6,733 bases of DNA from an uncultured Solirubrobacterales bacterium. GTDB taxonomy: Bacteria; Actinomycetota; Thermoleophilia; Solirubrobacterales; 70-9. Position numbers and translations under genes: made by a program. This document shows positions 1 through 6,733 of the stretch, one piece after another (positions within the stretch are counted from its first letter, which is position 1; the number at the start of each line of letters is the position of its first letter). The notes beneath the pieces were generated by a model that was given only the letters and a program-made list of their open reading frames with translations, did not search any database and had not been told where the DNA came from. The stretch spans positions 1 to 6,733 of the forward strand of contig CALEMO010000042.1 in assembly GCA_937910825.1 (NCBI GenBank). Reading direction: 5' to 3'.

Positions 1-732
1 GTGATTTGGCACATGGGGCGACTGGCCGCCTTCGACATAGAAACCACAGGCACCGAGACCGAAGCGGATCGCATCGTGACCGCGGCGGTGACCATCGTCG
101 GCGCCGGAGTCGACCGTGTCAGCATGACCTGGCTGGTTGATCCCGGGGTGCCGATCCCGGCCGAAGCGACCAAGGTCCACCGGATCACCGATGAGAGGGT
201 GCGAAAAGAAGGCCTGCCTTCGGAGCAGGCGGTTGCGGAGATCACCGAATACCTGGCCGATATCGTGTGCGAGGGGATACCCCTGGTCGCCTTCAACGCC
301 AGGTTCGACCTGACGATCCTGGACCGTGAAGCCAGGCGCCATGGTCAGGAAACGCTCAGTCAGATGATCGAAGGCAACCTGCCACTCCGGGTGATTGATC
401 CTTACGTACTGGACCGCCACTTCAACCGGTTTCGCAAAGGCCGTCGCACCCTGAGCGTGCTCTGTGACGCCTACGGGATACCGCTTGACGATGCACATGC
501 GGCAGATGCCGACGCTCTCGCTGCAGTCAGGCTGGCCTGGAAGCTCGGCGACACCCAGGCCGAACTCGCCGGTTACGACCTCGACGAGCTTCATCGGGCC
601 CAGGTCGGCTGGGCCAAGAGCCAGGCTGAGTCGCTTGAAAAGTATTTCGCAGAGCAGGGCCGGCCCGAACGCATCGAGGGGGAATGGCCGCTCGTTTCGC
701 ATGAGCAGCAGGATCCCGTTTCCCTGCCCTAA
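1..732 (+). CDS. DnaQ-like DEDDh 3'-5' exonuclease
   Basis: This 243-residue protein is a stand-alone exonuclease of the DnaQ/DEDDh superfamily, which removes nucleotides from 3' ends using two metal ions. All five expected acidic/histidine ligands are visible: D12 and E14 in FDIETTG (Exo I), D103 in AFNARFDLTIL (Exo II), and H166 with D171 in the H-x4-D arrangement of HAADADA (Exo III). The nuclease fold covers about residues 8-185. The remaining 55-60 residues are a charged, probably helical tail with no motif I recognise. There is no polymerase, BRCT or GIY-YIG domain, so it is not a full epsilon subunit or a DinG/UvrC fusion. The GTG at base 1 is taken as the start because actinobacterial relatives, as I remember them, carry a short Trp-containing leader just before LAAFDxETTG. 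An in-frame ATG at 13 is the alternative. Because the window begins here, an upstream extension cannot be excluded. The substrate (proofreading, repair or RNA) is unknown. Confidence 0.88.
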   Translation: MIWHMGRLAAFDIETTGTETEADRIVTAAVTIVGAGVDRVSMTWLVDPGVPIPAEATKVHRITDERVRKEGLPSEQAVAEITEYLADIVCEGIPLVAFNARFDLTILDREARRHGQETLSQMIEGNLPLRVIDPYVLDRHFNRFRKGRRTLSVLCDAYGIPLDDAHAADADALAAVRLAWKLGDTQAELAGYDLDELHRAQVGWAKSQAESLEKYFAEQGRPERIEGEWPLVSHEQQDPVSLP

Positions 733-754
733 GCAAGCGGCTTTTAGGCCTCAG

Positions 755-770
755 CCCGGCCGATGCCGGG
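755..770 (+). other. Small GC-rich hairpin in the exonuclease-DUF3159 gap
   Basis: CCCGGC (755-760) and GCCGGG (765-770) are perfect inverted repeats around a 4-nt CGAT loop, 22 nt after the exonuclease stop codon. No T-run follows, so this is not a canonical intrinsic terminator. It might slow RNA polymerase or be chance in a GC-rich spacer. It lies where the -35 region of the proposed DUF3159 promoter would be. Confidence 0.35.
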
Positions 771-776
771 ATCAGC

Positions 777-782
777 GACAAT
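777..782 (+). promoter_or_regulatory. Possible -10 box for the DUF3159 gene
   Basis: GACAAT matches 4 of 6 bases of TATAAT and ends 6 nt before the GTG start at 789. No Shine-Dalgarno sequence is visible in this gap, so transcription may begin at or near the start codon and give a leaderless mRNA. No convincing -35 hexamer is seen 16-18 nt upstream. The call rests only on hexamer similarity and position. Confidence 0.3.
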
Positions 783-788
783 CGCCCG

Positions 789-1427
789 GTGAGCGAGCCA
801 AAAGACCAGCAGCGTAACTTGCTCGATGAGCTCGGTGGTCCGCAGGGAGTGGCCGACTCAAGCATTCCCGGCCTGCTTTTTGTAGCTGTCTATTCAATTT
901 CTGCAGGAGAACTCAAGCTGGCCGCGATTTCAGCCGTAGCCCTTGGTGCCCTGATCGCGCTGATCAGGCTGGCAAGGGGAGAATCGGCGAAATACGCGCT
1001 CGGCGGCTTCATCGGAGTGGCAATCGCCGGGTTCATTGCGACCAGAACAGGTCGCGCCGAGGACTTCTTCCTTCCCGGCCTGCTTTTCAACGCGGGTTAC
1101 GCGATCGCCTATGCGGTATCGATCATGGTCGGTTGGCCACTGGTCGGACTGCTGGTAGGACCCCTGACCGGCGAAGGCATGAGCTGGCGGCAGGATCCGG
1201 AGAAGGTCCGGCTCTTCAATCGGACGAGCTGGCTCTGGGTAGGGGTATTCGTGACCAGGCTGCTCGTGCAGCTTCCGCTTTACCTCAGCGGCGCGCTGCT
1301 TGCGCTGGGGATCGCCAAGACTGCGATGGGCCTGCCGATCTTCGCCCTGGCCCTGTGGCTCACCTATTTGATCCTCAAGAGGGGCGGAGTGGACATGAAG
1401 CGTTTGACCGGCTCCGAAAGCACCTGA
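789..1427 (+). CDS. DUF3159 family integral membrane protein
   Basis: This is a 212-residue polytopic membrane protein resembling the actinobacterial DUF3159 family, whose function is not known to me. The family-like N-terminus LLDELGGPQGVADSSIPGL (residues 11-29) precedes the membrane part. Hydrophobic segments lie at roughly 26-40, 43-61, 69-86, 95-112, 113-126, 147-163 and 165-197, giving about six helices. Charged loops include the RTGRAEDFF region (86-94) and an acidic/basic stretch SWRQDPEKVRLFNRTSW (132-148) that is typical of the family. Length is normal for DUF3159. The GTG at 789 is chosen because it begins the family-like N-terminus and sits just after a -10-like hexamer; no Shine-Dalgarno is seen. 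From memory, many actinobacteria carry DUF3159 near dut, DUF3710 and Trk genes; none of these appears here. A transporter or envelope role would be a guess. Confidence 0.8.
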   Translation: MSEPKDQQRNLLDELGGPQGVADSSIPGLLFVAVYSISAGELKLAAISAVALGALIALIRLARGESAKYALGGFIGVAIAGFIATRTGRAEDFFLPGLLFNAGYAIAYAVSIMVGWPLVGLLVGPLTGEGMSWRQDPEKVRLFNRTSWLWVGVFVTRLLVQLPLYLSGALLALGIAKTAMGLPIFALALWLTYLILKRGGVDMKRLTGSEST

Positions 1428-1462
1428 AACGCGCGACAAGAAGGCGCGGCCGGAGAGTGGGG

Positions 1463-1468
1463 TACAAT
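1463..1468 (+). promoter_or_regulatory. Probable -10 box upstream of the SNF2 gene
   Basis: TACAAT matches the sigma-70 -10 consensus at 5 of 6 positions and stands out in a G/C-rich intergenic stretch. Transcription would begin near 1475. No good -35 hexamer lies at 16-18 nt; a GACA-containing hexamer at 1433-1438 is too far away (24-nt spacer). If real, this promoter excludes a SNF2 start at GTG 1457 and supports a start at TTG 1481 or GTG 1577. Confidence 0.42.
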
Positions 1469-1576
1469 GCCCGGCCAACTTTGTCTCCGACTCCTTCCCC
1501 TCCAAAACACCGCCGCAATGCCAGGTCCCCAGGTGGCAATGGCCCCTCGGGCGCCAAATCCAAGGGCCCTGCCTCC

Positions 1577-3721
<2,145 letters not shown>

Positions 3722-3754
3722 ATGACCTTCCCGCAGTGCCGGTACCGACTTCCA

Positions 3755-3760
3755 TACACT
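3755..3760 (+). promoter_or_regulatory. Possible -10 box for the acyl-CoA dehydrogenase pair
   Basis: TACACT matches TATAAT at 4 of 6 positions and ends 8 nt before ATG 3769. No Shine-Dalgarno sequence lies between it and the ATG, again suggesting a leaderless or near-leaderless transcript. It would drive both acyl-CoA dehydrogenase genes. No clear -35 element is visible. Confidence 0.35.
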
Positions 3761-3768
3761 GACCGGCC

Positions 3769-4905
3769 ATGGACCTCACTTTCTCGACCGAAGAGCTGGA
3801 GTTCCGCGACGAGCTACGTGGCTGGCTCGAGGCCAATCTGCCCGGTGAAGAGCCACGCGGTGACGAAGACGCGATTTACGCATTCCGGACGGAGTGGCAG
3901 CGGACTCTTTATGACTCGGGATGGGCGGCGGTGCATTGGCCCCAGGAATATGGAGGCCGCGACGCGACGCTTATGCAGTCGGCGATCTTTTTCGAAGAGA
4001 TGGGGCGAATCGGCGCTCCGCTCCCGGCAAACGTGCTGGGCCTGCTGCTTGCCGGTCCGACGATCATGGCCTGGGGAACGGATGAGCAGAAGGACCGCTA
4101 CCTGACACCGATCCTCTCGGCCGAGGAGATTTGGTGCCAGGGCTTCAGTGAACCGGAAGCCGGATCTGACCTGGCCGCCGTAAAGACTCGCGCAGTCCGG
4201 GACGGTGACGACTGGGTCGTGACCGGCCAGAAAGTCTGGACCTCTGGCGCCCAGTATTCGAAGTGGTGCATGCTGGTCGCACGAACCGACCCCGACGCCG
4301 CGAAGCACAAAGGCCTTTCCTACTTTCTGATGGATATGGAGCAGGAAGAGGTCCAGGTTCGACCGTTGGTGCAGATCACCGGGGAAGCGGAATTCAACGA
4401 GCTTTTCATCGAAGAGGCGCGCATACCCCACGCGAACATGCTGGGTGAAGAAGGCAACGGCTGGATCGTCGCCCTGACAACCCTGATGAACGAGCGCTCC
4501 GGCCTCGGCTTCTTCCTGCAGGTCAGGCTGCGCCAGATGCTTGACCGACTGATCGCCGAAGCGGTAGCGAACGGCAAAATCGACGACCCGGTGATCAGCC
4601 AGAGCCTGGGTGACATGCTCGAGCGCACGGAAACGCTGCGCCTGACCGCCTACCGTGGCCTGAGCACGATCATGAAGTACGGCCAGCCCGGTCCGGAAGG
4701 CTCGCTGACCAAGTGGCTCTGGTCGGAGACCAACCAAATGATGACCCAGCTCGCCGTGGATATCGTCGGTCCGCAGGCACTCCACAGTGCCAACCCGTGG
4801 TCTTACGAACTGCTTCGAGCCAGGGGCAATTCGATCGAAGGTGGAACGACCGAAATCCTGAAGAACATCATCGCCGAGCGGGTACTCGGCCTCCCGAGGA
4901 AGTAG
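3769..4905 (+). CDS. Acyl-CoA dehydrogenase, likely catalytic (alpha) subunit
   Basis: This 378-residue flavoprotein belongs to the acyl-CoA dehydrogenase family, which introduces the alpha-beta double bond into acyl-CoA thioesters and passes electrons to ETF. The order is: N-terminal helical domain (1-120), middle beta domain with the FAD/substrate segment FSEPEAGSDLAAVKT (126-140) and VWTSGAQYSKW (156-166), then a C-terminal helical domain ending in IEGGTTEILKNIIAERVLGLP. The glutamate in MNERSG (E242) sits where isovaleryl-CoA dehydrogenase and the steroid-side-chain ChsE4 type keep their catalytic base. The MCAD-type position just before GT is glycine (G358), with E357 one residue earlier. 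E242 is therefore the likelier base. Length is normal. The stop is followed after 7 nt by a second acyl-CoA dehydrogenase gene, the layout of heterotetrameric alpha2beta2 enzymes (FadE26/27, FadE28/29 and similar) of sterol degradation in mycobacteria. The acyl substrate cannot be read from the sequence. ATG 3769 is the only sensible start. Confidence 0.93.
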   Translation: MDLTFSTEELEFRDELRGWLEANLPGEEPRGDEDAIYAFRTEWQRTLYDSGWAAVHWPQEYGGRDATLMQSAIFFEEMGRIGAPLPANVLGLLLAGPTIMAWGTDEQKDRYLTPILSAEEIWCQGFSEPEAGSDLAAVKTRAVRDGDDWVVTGQKVWTSGAQYSKWCMLVARTDPDAAKHKGLSYFLMDMEQEEVQVRPLVQITGEAEFNELFIEEARIPHANMLGEEGNGWIVALTTLMNERSGLGFFLQVRLRQMLDRLIAEAVANGKIDDPVISQSLGDMLERTETLRLTAYRGLSTIMKYGQPGPEGSLTKWLWSETNQMMTQLAVDIVGPQALHSANPWSYELLRARGNSIEGGTTEILKNIIAERVLGLPRK

Positions 4906-4912
4906 GCCGACT

Positions 4913-5917
4913 ATGCAATTCGACTTCACAGAAGACCAGCACGAAATCAAGCGCACGGCCAAAGACCTGCTCGCCCAGCGCTCAACCTCCGAGAAGGTAC
5001 GCACCGCCGCCGAGTCAGGGTCGTACGAGCAGTCGCTTTGGGCTGAACTTGCGGAACTGGGCTGGCCCGGCGTGGCCATTTCCGAGGATCATTCCGGCGG
5101 CGGGCTCGGCATCATCGAGCTCGCAACCCTGCTCGAAGAAGGCGGCTACGCACTTGCAAACTCGCCACTCCTGGCCAGCGCGGCATGTGCGATTGCGATC
5201 CAGGAGGCCGGTAGCGACGCTCAGAAAAAAGAGTGGCTGCCGAAGTTGGCCAGTGGTCAGGTAACCGGCTCCTTCGGGATTGCCGGGCAGACGTTTCCCG
5301 ACCTGGTGGATGCGGCGATCACGGTTTCAGTTTCGCCAGACGGCTCATCGGCAACGCTGATCGACGTCTCTGCGGCCGAATGCAACGCGGTCGAGACGAT
5401 TGATCCGACCCGGAGATACGGTGAATTCAGCGAGGCCGATCAGAGTGGGGAGGGGATGCCCGGCGACGGCGCCGCAGCCCTGGACATATCCACGGTTATC
5501 GTTTCTGCGGAACTCGTGGGGATCTGTCAGCGGGCACTCGATATGACGGTTGAATACGTCAAAGACCGCAAGCAGTTCGGCCGGCCGGTCGGCTCATTCC
5601 AGGCAGTCCAGCACCGCTGCGCGCAGATGCTGCTGAATACCGAGGCGGCGAGGTCTGTCACCTATTACGCAGCCTGGTCGGCCGACGCCGACCGCTCGCT
5701 GCTGCCCGAAGCATCGGCGCTCGCAAAGAGTTCAGCATCCAAAGCCGGGGTAGAGGTGACCGGATCGGCGATCCAGGCGCATGGAGGTATCGGATTCACA
5801 TGGGAGGCCGACGTCCACTGGTTCTACAAACGGGCCCAGATGGACGCCGCCTGGCTCGGCGGTACAAAGACACACCGTGAGCGGCTGACCAGAATCGCGG
5901 CGGCTCAGGCCGCCTGA
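4913..5917 (+). CDS. Acyl-CoA dehydrogenase-like partner (beta) subunit, probably not catalytic alone
   Basis: This 334-residue protein belongs to the acyl-CoA dehydrogenase family but is about 45 residues shorter than usual. The N-terminal helical domain (1-118) and the C-terminal domain (about 186-330) are intact. The latter contains the FAD-contacting DRKQFGRPVGSFQAVQH (218-234) and HGGIGFTWEAD (290-300). The middle beta domain (about 119-185) is short and lacks a recognisable SEPxAGSD flavin/substrate motif. No glutamate is found at either usual catalytic position: the segment aligned with the IVD-type base reads ALDISTVIV (189-197), and the end loop reads WLGGTKTHR (314-322). The protein therefore probably pairs with the preceding subunit, giving a shared FAD site and one active site per heterodimer, as known for alpha2beta2 enzymes in mycobacterial sterol catabolism. 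The start ATG has GAGGAAG (4896-4902) about 10 nt upstream, inside the end of the first gene, so translation is probably coupled. Its 3' end overlaps the convergent methyltransferase gene. Confidence 0.88.
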   Translation: MQFDFTEDQHEIKRTAKDLLAQRSTSEKVRTAAESGSYEQSLWAELAELGWPGVAISEDHSGGGLGIIELATLLEEGGYALANSPLLASAACAIAIQEAGSDAQKKEWLPKLASGQVTGSFGIAGQTFPDLVDAAITVSVSPDGSSATLIDVSAAECNAVETIDPTRRYGEFSEADQSGEGMPGDGAAALDISTVIVSAELVGICQRALDMTVEYVKDRKQFGRPVGSFQAVQHRCAQMLLNTEAARSVTYYAAWSADADRSLLPEASALAKSSASKAGVEVTGSAIQAHGGIGFTWEADVHWFYKRAQMDAAWLGGTKTHRERLTRIAAAQAA

Positions 5918-6546
5918 TTCCGGTTTCCCGAATCCTCCAGCGACAGCAGGTCCCGCTTCATCGAAGAACCGCCGAGATATGAGCCCACCTGGCCATCGGC
6001 GCGAAGTACCCGGTGGCAAGGCACCACAATCGGCAGCGGATTGTTGGCCAGAGCGCTTCCGGCGGCCCTGACGGCCCTGGGACTGCCGGCTTCATCCGCC
6101 AGGTCAAAATACGAACGGGTCTCTCCATAAGGAATGCGTTCGGTCGCCAGCAGAACCTCGCGCCGGAAGCCATGGGCGAGACTCCAGTCCAGGCTCAGGT
6201 CAAACTTCCGGCGTCGGCCATCAAAATATTCGTCGAGCTGTCTGCGCGCAGATTCAGTATCGCTCCTCGGGACCCTGACGATGAGCGGCGACAGGTGCTT
6301 CGAAATGCCTTCCAGAACATGTTGTTCGTTTTCAGCGGCCAGGCCCACTCGCACGAGTCCCCGGCCGGACGCTGCGACCAGCAGGGGACCGAACGGTGAG
6401 TCGTGCATCTCATATGAGATCTCAACTAGCCCCTCGCCAATTGCCTTTTGTGCGAAGCGGTCCCGGACTTTTGCCCAGTCGCCGGGATCCCTGTCAGCGG
6501 CCCGGCCCAGTTCTCCTTCGATTTTTCGAGGCTCTTCAATCATCAT
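5905..6546 (-). CDS. ogt: Methylated-DNA-[protein]-cysteine S-methyltransferase (O6-alkylguanine-DNA alkyltransferase)
   Basis: This 213-residue suicide repair protein transfers the alkyl group from O6-alkylguanine (and probably O4-alkylthymine) to its own cysteine. The active-site motif is PCHRV (176-180), with acceptor C177 and H178. By register with human MGMT, the other key residues are present: Y146 (human Y114), arginine finger R160 (R128), N169 (N137) and E204 (E172). Residues about 45-125 form the N-terminal domain, starting with YEMHDSPFGPLLVAAS, and about 126-208 the catalytic DNA-binding domain. Before these lies a charged extension of about 44 residues, absent from compact Ogt proteins. 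There is no Ada-type zinc/AraC part. Two adjacent ATG codons (6546 and 6543) can start it; no strong ribosome binding site is visible. A sigma-factor gene ends 36 nt upstream on the same strand, so the two are probably co-transcribed. The symbol ogt is used in the family sense. The 3' end converges with the acyl-CoA dehydrogenase gene. Confidence 0.93.
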   Translation of the reverse strand: MMIEEPRKIEGELGRAADRDPGDWAKVRDRFAQKAIGEGLVEISYEMHDSPFGPLLVAASGRGLVRVGLAAENEQHVLEGISKHLSPLIVRVPRSDTESARRQLDEYFDGRRRKFDLSLDWSLAHGFRREVLLATERIPYGETRSYFDLADEAGSPRAVRAAGSALANNPLPIVVPCHRVLRADGQVGSYLGGSSMKRDLLSLEDSGNRNQAA

Positions 6547-6582
6547 GCTCTTTGGACGGACGGGAACCCGAGTTCGTGAGAT

Positions 6583-6733
6583 TCACAGCCACGATTGCCT
6601 GTCTGCTCTCAACGTTTTCAGTCCTTCAAATACATTCCTGCGGGCGGCGGATTCGGAAATCTCCATTGCTTCGCCCACCTCACGGTGCGAGAGGCCACCT
6701 CTATGGCGCAGCATCACCGCAACAGCCTGTTTG
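6583..6733 (-). CDS. Sigma-70 family (ECF-type) RNA polymerase sigma factor, C-terminal fragment
   Basis: Reading the minus strand from 6732 gives 49 codons and a TGA (6583-6585). The peptide includes AVMLRHRGGLSHREVGEAM and EISESAARRNVFEGLKTLR. This is a sigma region 4 helix-turn-helix: the first helix carries the conserved hydrophobic/Leu-Arg pattern, LSHREVGEAM is the scaffold helix, and ISESAARRNVFEGLKTLR is the recognition helix that contacts the -35 element. The gene is cut by the window edge, so region 2 and the start are not seen. It stops only a few residues after region 4, as ECF sigma factors do. A LuxR-type response regulator has a similar helix-turn-helix, but the AARRNVFEGLKTLR pattern fits sigma factors better. 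It lies upstream of, and in line with, the alkyltransferase gene, so the pair is probably an operon. Confidence 0.8.
   Translation of the reverse strand, partial: KQAVAVMLRHRGGLSHREVGEAMEISESAARRNVFEGLKTLRADRQSWL

Noticed and set aside
930..1505. 191-codon minus-strand frame over the DUF3159 gene
   Set aside because: It is antisense to a protein with a clear membrane-helix pattern; the translation is hydrophilic and unlike any family I know.
1540..1575. GC-rich inverted repeats (GGGCGCC and GGGCCC) as a terminator or regulator
   Set aside because: Stems are short or interrupted, and no T-run follows.
1133..1576. Upstream extension of the SNF2 frame to an ATG at 1133 (862 residues)
   Set aside because: It overlaps almost half of the DUF3159 gene in another frame, and the encoded peptide is Arg/Gly/Ala-rich shadow sequence without family similarity.
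3814..5079. 421-codon open frame on the minus strand across both acyl-CoA dehydrogenases
   Set aside because: It is a shadow of two genes with clear motifs; the translation resembles no known family.

Overview
The window looks like ordinary chromosome from a high-GC actinobacterium. The coding is dense, GTG starts are used and G/C is preferred at third codon positions. A DUF3159 membrane protein, a DnaQ-like exonuclease of an actinobacterial type, and an ECF sigma factor next to an O6-alkylguanine-DNA alkyltransferase all fit that phylum. The gene style and the -10-like boxes lying almost on the start codons would suit Thermoleophilia/Solirubrobacterales. That finer placement is an impression, not a demonstration.

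Layout, left to right. On the plus strand: (1) a DEDDh 3'-5' exonuclease (1-732); (2) a DUF3159 membrane protein starting with GTG (789-1427); (3) a SNF2-family DNA-dependent ATPase with the C-terminal part of a SNF2-associated (DUF3670-like) region in front of the motor (about 1577-3721); (4) and (5) two tandem acyl-CoA dehydrogenase genes 7 nt apart (3769-4905 and 4913-5917). On the minus strand: (6) a methylated-DNA-protein-cysteine methyltransferase (5905-6546), whose 3' end overlaps the second acyl-CoA dehydrogenase by 13 bp; (7) the C-terminal end of a sigma-70/ECF sigma factor (6583-6733), cut by the window edge and lying 36 nt upstream of the methyltransferase in the same direction.

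How the genes may work together. The two acyl-CoA dehydrogenases look like one heteromeric enzyme: the first carries a plausible catalytic glutamate and the FAD/substrate loops, while the second has a shortened middle domain and lacks glutamate at both usual catalytic positions. The sigma factor and methyltransferase form a probable two-gene operon, which suggests transcriptional control tied to DNA alkylation repair. The exonuclease, DUF3159 and SNF2 genes are co-directional, but each of the last two may have its own promoter, so a shared function is not shown.

I see no RNA gene, CRISPR array, insertion sequence, integrase or other sign of a mobile element. No intergenic stretch is longer than 300 bases. 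I find no clearly new system. The two best leads are the sigma/alkyltransferase pair with its N-terminal extension and the asymmetric acyl-CoA dehydrogenase pair.
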